From MWDV01 sp002070715 (GTDB lineage: Bacteria; Verrucomicrobiota; Verrucomicrobiia; Limisphaerales; MWDV01), in the NCBI GenBank assembly GCA_035411585.1, contig DAONTI010000003.1, positions 124,001 through 188,000 on the forward strand: 64,000 bases of DNA. Reading direction: 5' to 3'. The translations under genes and the position numbers were made by a program. Under the pieces are notes generated by a model, which was not told the DNA's origin, did no database searches, and worked only from the letters and a program-made list of their open reading frames with translations. This document shows positions 16,888 through 26,800 of this stretch, one piece after another (the first letter of the stretch is position 1; every line of letters starts with the position of its first letter).

Positions 16888-18673
16888 GTTGGTTGGTTTG
16901 CGGACCGTGGGTGCGATGAAAATCCGGCGCGACGAATAGCGCTTCAATCCGGGCGATTTCCTCTTCCACGGCGAGGATTTGCGTCTCCATCCCTTCCAGC
17001 TCGCGGGCTTCCTTGAAGGAGAGCTTGCGGGGTTTTGTCCGCGGCAAGGGCGCGGGCGGAAGCGCCGGTTGAGTTACGGCCGGCCGGGCCGCCGCCGCCA
17101 GCGCGCGCTGCCGTTTCTCCACATAATAATCGTAATCGCCAACGCTGTGATGAATGCGTCCATCGCCCGGAAAAGCGAGGATGTCGGTGCAAACGCGGTT
17201 CAGGAAATAGCGGTCGTGACTCACCACGAGCACCACCCCGGGAAACGCGATCAATCCCTCTTCCAACACCCGCAACGTCGGGAGATCCAAATCGTTCGTG
17301 GGCTCGTCGAGGATCAGGAAGTTGCCGCCGTTTTTCAGAATGCGCGCGAGCAACAGCCGGCTGCGCTCGCCGCCGCTGAGATATTTGACCGGCGTCACGA
17401 TCCGATCATCCGTAAACAAAAACCGCTTCAGATAAGCGCGACAGGAAAGCCGGCCCGCGCCAAAGATGACGAACTCCGCGCCGTCGCTGATTTCCTCAAG
17501 CGGAGTGCGTTCCTCGTTCAACTGCATCCGGTCCTGGTCCACATAGTTGAACTGGGTGAGCGGGCCGGTCTTCACGGTGCCTTCGCTTGGCGGGATCTGG
17601 CCGAGGATGGTCCGTAACAACGTGGTCTTGCCCAGTCCGTTCCGTCCGGCCACGCCGACCCGCTGCCCGTTTTCGAACGAAAAATTAAATCCCCGAAACA
17701 AGGTCCGCCCGCCCAACGTCACACCCAGGTTGGTCAATTCGACCACGCGATTGCCCAAGGACGGCGGCGGCGGGATGCAGAGTTCGATCTCCGTCTCCGG
17801 CGCGGTCCGCTCTTGCGCGGCCACCTCGGCGTAGCGCGCCAGGCGGTCCTTGGCCTTGGTCCGGCGCGCCTTGGGCCCGCGGCGCACCCATTCCAGCTCC
17901 CGACGCAAAAACATCTGGCGTTTGTGTTCGAGCACGGCATCCGCCGCCTGGCGTTCGGCCTTGGCCAGCAAATAATCGGTGTAATTGCCGTCGTGCGAGA
18001 AGAACCGGCCCTCGGCCAGTTCAACCATCCGGGTCACCACCCGATCCAGAAAATAACGGTCATGGGTGACCACCAGAAACGCGCCGCGAAAGGCCGCCAA
18101 AAACTCCGCCAGCCATTCGATGGATTCCGGGTCCAGATGATTGGTGGGTTCATCGAGCAGGAGGAGGTCCGGCTGGGCGATGATGGCGCGGCACAGGGCC
18201 ACCCGGCGCCGTTCGCCGCCGGAAAGCGATGCGAGGGAACGGTCGCCCGCGGGACAATTCAGCCGGGACATCGCGGTGGCAATGCGTTGATCCAGCGTCC
18301 AGCCATCCAACGCGGCGATGCGCTGCTCCAGTTCCGCGTGCCGGGGCGATACCGCGGGCAGCGCCTCGAATTCCGCGATCAAATCCAACACGGCTTGCGC
18401 CCCCGCCTGGATGTTCGCCCGAACGTCCCGCGCGGGATCGAGCGCCCCCTGTTGCGGAAGATAGCTGACCACCAAATCCCGCCGCCGGGTCACTTCCCCG
18501 GTGTCGGGCGACTGAAGCCCGGCGAGGATGCGCAGGAAGGTGGTTTTACCGCAACCATTGCGCCCCACCAATCCGAGCCGGTCGCCGTCTTGCAACGTCA
18601 ACGTCGCTCCATCCAACACCAGACGCTCGTTGTAGCGGACGGTCAGATCGGTGGCATTGATCAGAGTGGACAT
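16781..18673 (-). CDS. ABC-F family ATPase (Uup/EttA-like)
   Basis: The 630-residue cytoplasmic protein has two ABC cassettes and no membrane segment. Cassette 1 has Walker A GRNGCGKTT at about 38, signature LSGGERRR at about 151 and Walker B LLLLDEPTNHLD. Cassette 2 has GRNGLGKTT at about 344, LSGGERSRLLLARI and LILDEPTNDLD. The linker contains a basic coiled segment (FLRRELEWVRRGPKARRTKAK). The C-terminus (about 545-620) is a charged coiled-coil, as in Uup. ABC-F proteins act on the ribosome or, for Uup, on DNA and ribosomes; the exact subfamily cannot be fixed here. It lies upstream of, and on the same strand as, the L7Ae-like gene it overlaps tail to tail. Confidence 0.9.
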   Translation of the reverse strand: MSTLINATDLTVRYNERLVLDGATLTLQDGDRLGLVGRNGCGKTTFLRILAGLQSPDTGEVTRRRDLVVSYLPQQGALDPARDVRANIQAGAQAVLDLIAEFEALPAVSPRHAELEQRIAALDGWTLDQRIATAMSRLNCPAGDRSLASLSGGERRRVALCRAIIAQPDLLLLDEPTNHLDPESIEWLAEFLAAFRGAFLVVTHDRYFLDRVVTRMVELAEGRFFSHDGNYTDYLLAKAERQAADAVLEHKRQMFLRRELEWVRRGPKARRTKAKDRLARYAEVAAQERTAPETEIELCIPPPPSLGNRVVELTNLGVTLGGRTLFRGFNFSFENGQRVGVAGRNGLGKTTLLRTILGQIPPSEGTVKTGPLTQFNYVDQDRMQLNEERTPLEEISDGAEFVIFGAGRLSCRAYLKRFLFTDDRIVTPVKYLSGGERSRLLLARILKNGGNFLILDEPTNDLDLPTLRVLEEGLIAFPGVVLVVSHDRYFLNRVCTDILAFPGDGRIHHSVGDYDYYVEKRQRALAAAARPAVTQPALPPAPLPRTKPRKLSFKEARELEGMETQILAVEEEIARIEALFVAPDFHRTHGPQTNQLKDDLAAAKDRLAALYARWEELERRRVAAATPPAD

Positions 18674-18746
18674 GGACTCAAATGCGCCACCCGCCGGCGG
18701 GCGCCGGGATCAGGCTGGGTTCGGATGGAGACATGCGGTTTTCGGT

Positions 18747-20345
18747 TCACGCCGCCACCGGCAACGGCAACGCGGTTAACTGGACATGCTTATTCGTCTC
18801 ACCAAAGTAATTGGCCGACCACTCGTTGGGAAACAACACCACCGCGTTTCCGCTCATGTCATACGCCAGGCGGGCGCCGGTGGGCAGGGAAAGCGCGTCC
18901 AACACGTCCTCGCCCAGTCCGGCGGGCAGCCAGCGCACCACGGTCCACGGCGCGTCTTCCAGGCGGGAGGCGGCCCCATATTCGCTTTCGAGCCGGTATT
19001 GCACCACCTCAAATTGCAGCGGCCCCACGGCGGCGAGCAACGGCGTTTTGACCGAGGCATTCCGCAGGTAAAGCGCCTGGATGACGCCCTCCTGCATGAG
19101 CTGGTCCAGTCCTTGGCGGAATTGTTTGAACTTGGCCGTATTCGGATTGTGCAGGTAGCGGAACGACTCGGGCGCGAAACGCGGAATTTCCCGGTACACA
19201 ATCGCCGGATCGGTTGTGAGCGTGTCGCCAATCCCGAAGCCGTCGTGCCCCACGATGCCGATCACATCGCCGGGATAGGCTTCATCCACCGTCTCCCGTT
19301 CGTTGCCAAAGAGCTTGTGGGAACTGGCCAGCCGCACTTTTTTCCCGGAACGCGAGTGCAGCACCGTCATGTCGCGCTCAAACTTGCCCGAGCAGACGCG
19401 CACGAAGGCAATGCGGTCGCGGTGTTTCGGGTCCATGTTCGCCTGGATTTTGAAAATGAATCCCGAGAAGGCCGGATGTTCCGGGGCAATCGGCGTGCCC
19501 GCCATGACGCGGGGTTTGGGTGGCGGCGCGTGTTGCAAGAAGCCGTTGAGCAAAAGTTGCACGCCGAAGTTATTGAGCGCGCTGCCAAAATACACCGGTG
19601 TGGTCCGCTCCGCCCAATTCGCCGCGGCGTCCCATTCCGCGCCGGCCTGTTCGAGCATTTCCAATTCCTCGCCCACCCGGGCAAACGCGGCGGCGTCCAA
19701 CTCTTCGCGGACCCGGGGATCATCCCAGCCGCGCACCGCCACCGGCGCACGGTGTAGCCCGCCCACCGTGCGCGTGAAGGTGTGAAACTGCCGGTGGGTC
19801 CGGTCATACACCCCGCGGAACTCGGGCCCGGTGCCGAGCGGCCAGTTGACCGGGAACGCGCTGATGCCGAGCACGCGCTCCAGTTCATCCAGCAACTCCA
19901 GCGGCGGGCGCATGGGGCGGTCGCACTTGTTCATGAAGGTGAAGATCGGTACGCCGCGCTGCCGGCTTACTTCAAAGAGCTTGCGCGTCTGAGCTTCGAT
20001 GCCTTTGCCGGCGTCAATCACCATCACCACTGAATCCACCGCCGTGAGCACGCGGTAGGTGTCTTCGGAAAAATCCTTGTGCCCGGGCGTGTCGAGCAGG
20101 TTGAGCCGGTAGCCGTCATAATCGAACTGCAGCACCGTGGAGCTGATCGAAATGCCGCGCTTCTTTTCCAGCTCCATCCAATCGGAGGTGGTGGCACGCT
20201 GGTGTTTGCGGGCGGTGACCGAGCCGGCGAGCTGCACCGCGCCCCCGTACAGCAGCAATTTTTCCGTCAACGTGGTCTTGCCCGCGTCCGGATGCGAGAT
20301 GATGGCAAAGGTGCGTCGCCGCTGGATTTCTTTGGCCGTTGTCAC
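18747..20345 (-). CDS. prfC: Peptide chain release factor 3
   Basis: RF3 is a GTPase that removes RF1 or RF2 from the ribosome after termination. GTG 20345 gives 532 residues, close to the 529 of the E. coli protein, and reads VTTAKEIQRRRTFAIISHPD as expected; GTG 20357 is possible, and the frame to 20414 is not credible. G1 is SHPDAGKTT, the switch region holds KKRGISISS, G3 is DTPGHKDF at about 88, and G4 is NKCDRP at about 142. The C-terminal RF3 domain includes VGPLQFEVVQYRLESEYG. It is 73 bases upstream of the ABC-F gene start on the same strand. Confidence in function is high; the start is moderately sure. Confidence 0.95.
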   Translation of the reverse strand: MTTAKEIQRRRTFAIISHPDAGKTTLTEKLLLYGGAVQLAGSVTARKHQRATTSDWMELEKKRGISISSTVLQFDYDGYRLNLLDTPGHKDFSEDTYRVLTAVDSVVMVIDAGKGIEAQTRKLFEVSRQRGVPIFTFMNKCDRPMRPPLELLDELERVLGISAFPVNWPLGTGPEFRGVYDRTHRQFHTFTRTVGGLHRAPVAVRGWDDPRVREELDAAAFARVGEELEMLEQAGAEWDAAANWAERTTPVYFGSALNNFGVQLLLNGFLQHAPPPKPRVMAGTPIAPEHPAFSGFIFKIQANMDPKHRDRIAFVRVCSGKFERDMTVLHSRSGKKVRLASSHKLFGNERETVDEAYPGDVIGIVGHDGFGIGDTLTTDPAIVYREIPRFAPESFRYLHNPNTAKFKQFRQGLDQLMQEGVIQALYLRNASVKTPLLAAVGPLQFEVVQYRLESEYGAASRLEDAPWTVVRWLPAGLGEDVLDALSLPTGARLAYDMSGNAVVLFPNEWSANYFGETNKHVQLTALPLPVAA

Positions 20346-20434
20346 AAAGGCGCGCACCTTACCAAAGCGCCGGGCAGGAACAAGACGGGAAAACCGCCGC
20401 GTGGGCGTCGGCACTCGGCGTTGTGCGGGTGGAG

Positions 20435-21889
20435 TCAGCGTTCGTAAGGCACAGTGCCGGTGGCATCAACCTGATAGCCCCACTGCTGGATGTAGGCATT
20501 GCCCGGCAGGAACGCGTCGTGCCGTTCCTTGAGCTTGCGGACGAGCACGGCGTCAAGCCGGGCCTGCAACCGGGTGTACTTTGCTTGGTTCACCAGGTTG
20601 TTCGTCTGATAGGGATCGGTTTGGTTGTCGTAAAGGAGCCAGGGGCCGTTCAGGTCGCGCACGTAAGTATGGCGCAGAGTGCGGATGCCGCGGTATTCCC
20701 GGCCCCCCACCTGACGTCCCCATTCCCCGAACGGCGAGGCGCAGAGGATCACTGTTGCGTTGTCACCCGGGTTCTTCCGGCCGCGGAGGTAGCCGCTGTA
20801 ATCCAATCCCTCAACCGTTTTCGGAATCGGCACGCCGCACAAGCCGAGCAGGGTGGGCATCAGATCCTCCGAGTTGATCGGCGCGTCCAAGCGGCGCGCT
20901 TTGACGCCCAGACCGCCCGGCCAGCGCATGATCAGCGGGACGCGGATCGCCTCATCCCAGGGCTGCTGTTTTTTGAAGGCGCCTTGCGATCCCAGCATAT
21001 CGCCGTGATCCGAGCCGAAAACCAGCAACGTGGTTTCCTCCAGCCCGGTCTCGCGCAAGGTGCGGCGCAGTTCGCCGAAGCAATCGTCCAGAGCCGTGCA
21101 ATGCGCATAGTAGCCGGCCAAAATTTTCCGCGCCTGGGCGGCTTCGGCCGCGGGCACATTGGGCCGTAGAGTCAGCTTGGCGGGTTCATACAAGGCCCGG
21201 TATTCTTTGGGCGCGGTGAAATACGGACTGTGCGGCGGTCCCCAGGCGAGCACGAGAAAAAAGGGTTTCCGCGCCGGCGCATGGTCGCGCAGGTATTGTT
21301 GCGCGTCCCGCGTCTGGGCGATGGCGTCGTAGCCTTCCCAGTAAAGTTTTTCCGGCCCATCGGCGTAGTAGGCCGAGTGGTTGTAGTCGTGCGTGCACTC
21401 CAGCGCTTTCCAGTAATCAAACCCTTGCCGCCGCTCACGCGGGATGAAGTTCGAGCGACCATGCGCATTCACATGCCACTTGCCAATATACGCGGTATCG
21501 TAGCCCGCCGCGCCCAGCACCTTGGCGATGGTCACCGCCTCCGGGTTGAGCGGCACGTCGTTCAGGAAGACGCCGTGCGTGAGCGGGCGCTGCCCCGTCA
21601 AGAATGACGCGCGCATCGGACAGCAAACCGGCATGCCGGACACGGCGTTGGCAAAGTGGATGCCCTCGCGCTGCAACCGGTCCAGGTTGGGTGTCTTAAC
21701 GTCCGGGTTGCCCGCATAACCAAACGCCTCCGCCCGCCACTGGTCGGCCAACACAAACAGAATATTCGGCGGACGGGTTTGGGGGCGATGCTCCTTTGGC
21801 CCCCGCTCGCCGGCGCCGGCCACGCAAGCTAATCCCACCAATCCCACCGTAATCCCGGAAATCAAAGTCCGTCGTCTAACGCCATTCAT
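20435..21889 (-). CDS. Secreted sulfatase (type I, Cys-type)
   Basis: This is a 484-residue alkaline-phosphatase-fold sulfatase with a signal peptide (RRRTLISGITVGLVGLACVAGA); the double arginine could also be read as Tat-like. The metal site starts at NILFVLADQWRAEAFG. The catalytic motif CCPMRASFLTG begins at Cys89 and fits C-x-P-x-R, so Cys89 should be converted to formylglycine. YIGKWH at about 134 and GSDHGDMLGS at about 292 supply further active-site residues. No formylglycine-generating enzyme is in the window, so maturation must rely on a distant gene. The likely substrate is a sulfated polysaccharide, but the subfamily is not resolved. Confidence 0.9.
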   Translation of the reverse strand: MNGVRRRTLISGITVGLVGLACVAGAGERGPKEHRPQTRPPNILFVLADQWRAEAFGYAGNPDVKTPNLDRLQREGIHFANAVSGMPVCCPMRASFLTGQRPLTHGVFLNDVPLNPEAVTIAKVLGAAGYDTAYIGKWHVNAHGRSNFIPRERRQGFDYWKALECTHDYNHSAYYADGPEKLYWEGYDAIAQTRDAQQYLRDHAPARKPFFLVLAWGPPHSPYFTAPKEYRALYEPAKLTLRPNVPAAEAAQARKILAGYYAHCTALDDCFGELRRTLRETGLEETTLLVFGSDHGDMLGSQGAFKKQQPWDEAIRVPLIMRWPGGLGVKARRLDAPINSEDLMPTLLGLCGVPIPKTVEGLDYSGYLRGRKNPGDNATVILCASPFGEWGRQVGGREYRGIRTLRHTYVRDLNGPWLLYDNQTDPYQTNNLVNQAKYTRLQARLDAVLVRKLKERHDAFLPGNAYIQQWGYQVDATGTVPYER

Positions 21890-22550
21890 GTCCTTCGCTG
21901 CTTGCTATTCGGAACTTATCGTGCCCCAACTCAACCGCCAACACCAATTGGTCCCTCTTGGGAAAGGCTGAGGGCATCGTCAGCTCCCTGAGCCGGGCGA
22001 GCGAATTTTGGTCAAATTGAAAGTGATGAACCAGCGTCGTTGCCAAACACTCCAGCGTATCTCTGACGTGAAGTCCGCATGAATCAAAGCAATGCGCGGG
22101 AAAAGCAGCCGCAAAGCCGTGGATCAAAAACCTGCGAGGTGTATCCCCTCCCCGGCTTCTCCGTGAAAATAATCAAGTCCACAGCCTCGGCGCCGGCTCT
22201 GCAATACAACATCCCTGTCGCCCTTGGATGAAATGAAATCTTCGCTCCCCGGAGAGGTTCCGCATATCCCTATTAACCATGGCGCTACGGCGGCAAAGAT
22301 ATAAGTCACTTGTGTTCAGAATCTTGCCAACCAAAACCTCCATCCGGAACGGGGCTAAGTGGGGCGGCCTGGTCCGGCGCCACACATTCGCTCAACCTGT
22401 CCCGCCATCGCGTCTTCTCTTCCACCGTATCCACCCATAACGGGTCTGATTTCGTGGTTGACTTCGTCCCGGCTCATCTTACTGTGTCGTACAGGAAAAG
22501 CACAAACCTAAGCGTCCGGGCATAACTTAAAAAGCTGGCAAATAAAAATC
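21890..22550. other. Intergenic region with no convincing gene
   Basis: These 661 bases separate the sulfatase from the pseudopilin gene, which are divergent, so both promoters should lie here. Several short minus-strand frames (21876-22127, 22124-22309, 22173-22385) are consecutive in different frames and could be debris of a decayed gene, but none resembles a known protein. Base composition is visibly less G+C-rich than in the flanking genes. Confidence 0.5.
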
Positions 22551-23381
22551 ATGCAAAGTGCAAATCCCGCAAAGATGTCTGACCGACAAAACACCACAAA
22601 CCAACGACCGGCAGCCTCCGACCCGACCGGGGCTTCCCTTGGTTTCACCCTGATCGAATTATTGGTGGTCATTGCCATCATCGCCATCCTGGCGGCGATG
22701 CTGCTGCCCGCGTTGGCCGGCGCCAAAAATCGCGCGCAACGGACGGCGGACTTGAACAACAACCGGCAGATCCTTTTGGCCACGCAGTTGTACGCCGGAG
22801 ACAATGATGACGTCATGCCCAATCCCGGCTGGGGCACGGCGACGGACTGTTGGGCGTACGCGGCGGGGATTCCCGTCGGCGGGACTTCCATCCCCGCTTA
22901 TGAGCGGGCGCTCACCAACCAATTGAATTATTTCCGGCGCGGGCAACTGTTTCCGTATTTGAAGACGGAAAAGGTGTTGATGTGCCCGGCGGACAACAAG
23001 GTGGACATGCTGTTTGTGCAGCGGGGCATCCTGTTCTCGAGTTATGTCTGGAACGGCGCGGTTTCCGGCTACGGCACCCGTCCCCAAGCGTACAAGATCA
23101 CCGCCTTCAAACCCGACCGGGTGTTGATGTGGGAAACCGACGAGAAAACGCCGTTCTTTTTCAACGACGTGTCCAGTTATCCGGATGAAGGCATTTCCGA
23201 GCGCCACGGCAAAGGGGCCACCATCGGCCTGTTTGACGGCAGCACCGAGGCCATTCGGATCAACCGGTTCTACACCCCTGAATTTGCCGGCGCCCGGGAC
23301 AGCCGGGGCGCCAGCATCCCGGCGATCATGCTGCCCAACCGAATGTGGTGCAACCCCGGGCATCCGCTGGGCCGATTTTGA
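22551..23381 (+). CDS. Pseudopilin-like protein with H-X9-DG motif
   Basis: The 276-residue protein has a type III (prepilin) signal: a 31-residue polar leader ending ...ASLG, then FTLIELLVVIAIIAILAAML, with Glu at +5 of the mature chain. Prepilin peptidase should cleave after the Gly. The globular part includes NNNRQILLATQLYAGDN, a CPADNK segment and a C-terminal RHGKGATIGLFDGSTEA, which fits the H-X9-DG motif of the large Planctomycetota/Verrucomicrobiota family of secreted pseudopilins. ATG 22575 (MSDRQ) is an alternative start. The role of this expanded family is unknown. The following lipoprotein gene abuts it, and the PilB/GspE machine at the window start is a plausible exporter. Confidence 0.88.
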   Translation: MQSANPAKMSDRQNTTNQRPAASDPTGASLGFTLIELLVVIAIIAILAAMLLPALAGAKNRAQRTADLNNNRQILLATQLYAGDNDDVMPNPGWGTATDCWAYAAGIPVGGTSIPAYERALTNQLNYFRRGQLFPYLKTEKVLMCPADNKVDMLFVQRGILFSSYVWNGAVSGYGTRPQAYKITAFKPDRVLMWETDEKTPFFFNDVSSYPDEGISERHGKGATIGLFDGSTEAIRINRFYTPEFAGARDSRGASIPAIMLPNRMWCNPGHPLGRF

Positions 23382-23402
23382 ATGATCAACTTTCTGGATT
23401 CC

Positions 23403-23837
23403 ATGAAAACCACCCGACGTATGAAGGACATATCCAGCGGGCTTGCGCTGCTTTTGCTGGGCGGACTATTGGCCGGTTGCGGACGCAAGGAAGAGGCGGC
23501 CCCGCCAACCCCCGCCGCAGCGGCCCTGCCGCCGGAAGTCGTGGCGGCGCCCGCGCCCACTCCGGTGCCGACGTATTCAGCGGCGGATACGGCCGCGGCG
23601 GTGGCGGAACGGCTGCGCCAGATCGAGGCCGCGCAGAAAGCGCGGGAATACGAAAAAGCGGCCGAGGCAATGCTGCAACTGCGGATGCGGCAGCAGCAGA
23701 TGAACGAGCAGCAAGCGGCCCTGGTGCAGCAGCGCATGCGGACCTTGCAGGCGGATTTGGCCGCGGGCGTGGCCAGTGGCGACCCCCGCGCCATCGCCGC
23801 CGCCAATCGTTTGCGCCAGGCCGCTTCCGTGCGCTGA
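23403..23837 (+). CDS. Small lipoprotein with coiled-coil
   Basis: From ATG 23403 the protein has 144 residues; ATG 23382, directly after the upstream stop, adds seven residues. The signal ends in a lipobox (LLLLGGLLAGC), so lipid attachment at Cys is predicted. An Ala/Pro-rich linker of about 35 residues follows. The rest is Ala/Gln/Arg-rich helix with a coiled-coil character (AVAERLRQIEAAQKAREYEK, LRMRQQQMNEQQAALVQQRM). It is probably translated with the pseudopilin. No family is recognised; a periplasmic spacer or assembly role is the limit of inference. Confidence 0.7.
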   Translation: MKTTRRMKDISSGLALLLLGGLLAGCGRKEEAAPPTPAAAALPPEVVAAPAPTPVPTYSAADTAAAVAERLRQIEAAQKAREYEKAAEAMLQLRMRQQQMNEQQAALVQQRMRTLQADLAAGVASGDPRAIAAANRLRQAASVR

Positions 23838-23890
23838 AACAAAATTTTTGACTGAATTTTCCTTCACCACCTAATCACCAACCAAACACT

Positions 23891-26800
23891 ATGAACACAC
23901 CTCCCTATCCGTCCTCCTGCCGCGTTCTCCGTTTGCGGCATAAGACCGTCATCGCGGCACTGGCCGCATCGTGCCTCACCTCCCTCGCGTCCGCCGGCAT
24001 TATTGGCCTGAAACTCGGCGTCAACGCTGATGGCGGGCTCCAATCCGGTTATTTATTGCCGACCGACTACGCGGGCGCGCCCGGGTTCGAGCAAATGAAT
24101 TGGATGTCACTCGGGCGCTGGGGCGACAACGCCGGTGGACAGTTTTCCGTCGTGGACAGCACCGGCGCGGACACCGGGGTGATCATTAATTGGGACGCCT
24201 CGGGCCATTACAGCCAGTCGGGCGCCAAAACGCCTGTGGATGCGTTTTATCCCGACGGGAACTTGATGAATCCCTACTGTGATTCCAACGGGGGCGCCAA
24301 TGGGGCCTTGGCGCCGACCATCTATGGCAACCCAAATGAGAATAAACCGTTGCTGTTCGCCTCTGGTTTGAGCGCCTGGCTGGCCAGCCAAAATGCGACC
24401 TCCTACGCGGTGGTCATTTACGCGGACGGAGACCAGAACCAAGGGCGAACCGGGGAGTATTGGCTCCAAGCCGCCTCGGGCAATCCCACTGAGGGCCTGA
24501 CCTACGGCGCCGATTTGACCACCCACGCCTTCATCTGCGACCGGGCGAACTTTTTCAACACCGGCCTGTACGCACAGGTGCCCCTGGCTTCCTTGTGCAA
24601 TTGGATCCCGACCGTGGCCGAACTGGGCGGCGGGAATGCCGGCTGGGGCGCGCTCCTGGGGAATTCCCCCGGTAATTATGTGGTCTTCTCGAACTTGACC
24701 GCCGACTCGTTTCTATTGCGAACGGAGGAGTTTCGCGCGGCCGGCGGCACCCTGCGCAGCCCGATCAATGCCGTGCAGATCGTGCCCACGACCGAGGTCT
24801 CTCCGGTGACGATTGCCCCGCTGCCGGGGTGCCAGGTCTATGCCGGCGGCACCGCAACTTTCCGCGCCCAAGTGGGCGGACTGGTGTCCACCTATCAATG
24901 GCGCAAAAGCGGCGGCGGCAACCTGGTGGATGGCGGCAACATCTCCGGCAGCACCACCCCGATCCTGACGATCCGGAATGTCTCCGCGGCGGATCAAGGC
25001 AACTACGAGTTGGTGGTTTCCAACCCGATCGCCGTGGTCACCAGCGATCCGGCGCCGTTGACGCTGGTCACCCCCGCCCCCGGCAGTTACGCGGAGATGG
25101 TGGCAACCAATCAACCGTTCGCCTACTGGCGGCTCAACGAAAACGCGGATCCCACCGCCGACCATGCGCCGGCGTACGATTACGTTGGCGGCTTCAACGG
25201 CGTTTACGGACTGGCCGCCGCGAACGGGTCCGCCGGCGTGGCCGGGCCGCAACCGTCGGCCTTTCCCGGATTTGAAGCCGGGAACTCCGCCCTCCGATCC
25301 GCCGGCAACACCATCCGGTCGTGGGTCGTGGCCCCGCCGCTCCTTATGGAATCGGATACCGTGACCCTGTGTGCGTGGGTGTATCCCACTGCTCCCACTA
25401 TCCCGTCTTATACCGGCATCCTTTTCAGCCGGACCACGAATAACGATGTTTGTGGCTTGGGCTACGGCCCCAATAACACGTTGGGCTACACATGGAATAA
25501 CAGTAGCGACACCTATCACTTTGCTTCCGGATTGGTCATTCCCTCCAACCAGTGGTCTTTCGTCGCGTGTGTGATCCGCCCCGACAGTGCCGCGCTTTAC
25601 GTTTACAACAGCACGGGCCAGCACGCCGCCACCAATGCGATCCCCCACGCCCCCGGCGCTTTCAAGGGGTTGACCTGCATTGGGGATGATCCCAGCTCGG
25701 CGAATACGCCGCAAAACCGCGCTTTCACCGGGATGATTGACGAGGTGGCCGTCTTTGCGCGCTCGCTGTCCGATCAGGAGCTTTATCTCTATTACAAAAA
25801 AGGCCTTAACGTGGGGTTGTTGCCGGCCTCGGTTGTGCGGTCGCCCGCGTCCCTGGCACTTTACGAAGGCCGTCCCGCGCGCTTCGATGTCCTCGGGGCG
25901 GGGGACCTGCCGTTGAGTTATCAATGGCGCGCCCAGGGATTGGATCTCACCGATGGCGGGCGAATCGCCGGCGTCAACACCGACCGCCTCACCCTGGCGG
26001 ACGTGACCTTTGCCGATGCCGGCAGTTACGATGTGGTCCTCGACAACGTCGTCCAGATTCCGGCGGTCAGTGACGCGGCCACCCTTACCGTGGTGGCGTC
26101 CAACGCCAGCCCGCCCGCCTACGAAGCCGCCTTGCGCGCGTTGAATCCGCTGGCTTACTGGCGCTTGAACGAAACCAGCGGCACGGAAGCCTTCAATTAC
26201 TGGGGCGGCCACATTGCCTCCCATACCAACGAACCGGCGCTGGGCATCCCCGGACCGCAACCCACCGAGTTTGCCGGGTTTGAAAGCGGCAACGTCGGCG
26301 TGGCTTATGACGGTTTCGCCAACTACACCGACACCGGCGTCAGTTATCTGAACAACCGGGCCCAGTTTACGATCGTGGGCTGGTTCAATTCCGCCTACAC
26401 CCAGGCGGATCGTACGGGTTTGTTTGGTCAGAACGACGTGGCCGAGTTTGGATTCAGCGGAGTCACGGCGCCCGCCGTCACTTCAGATCTTGGCATTTGG
26501 ACTCCCCGGGGCACCGCCCGGTTCACCGGCTTGGGGCAGGACATCATCACGCAGGGACAATGGTACTTCGTGGCTGCGGTGGCGGATGAGACCTCCCTGA
26601 CGCTGTATCTTTTCGGAGACGAAGGCTTCCGCAAGACCAGCACCAGCCTTTCAACCACGAATTATGGCGCTTCAGCGGATCCCTTCCGGATCGGAGGCGG
26701 AGGCATCCAGGACCCGACTGGCAATTACTTCGTCGGCCAGATTGATGAGGTGGCGGTGTTTGACCGCGCCCTCTCGTCCGGGGAAATCTCAACTCTGTAT

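Noticed and set aside
21876..22385. Three short minus-strand frames in succession that could be a frameshifted gene
   Set aside because: No piece resembles a known protein and the frames do not join into a convincing domain; kept only as a note on the intergenic region.
24713..26260. 515-codon minus-strand frame
   Set aside because: Antisense shadow of the Ig/LamG gene; low-complexity Gly/Arg sequence.
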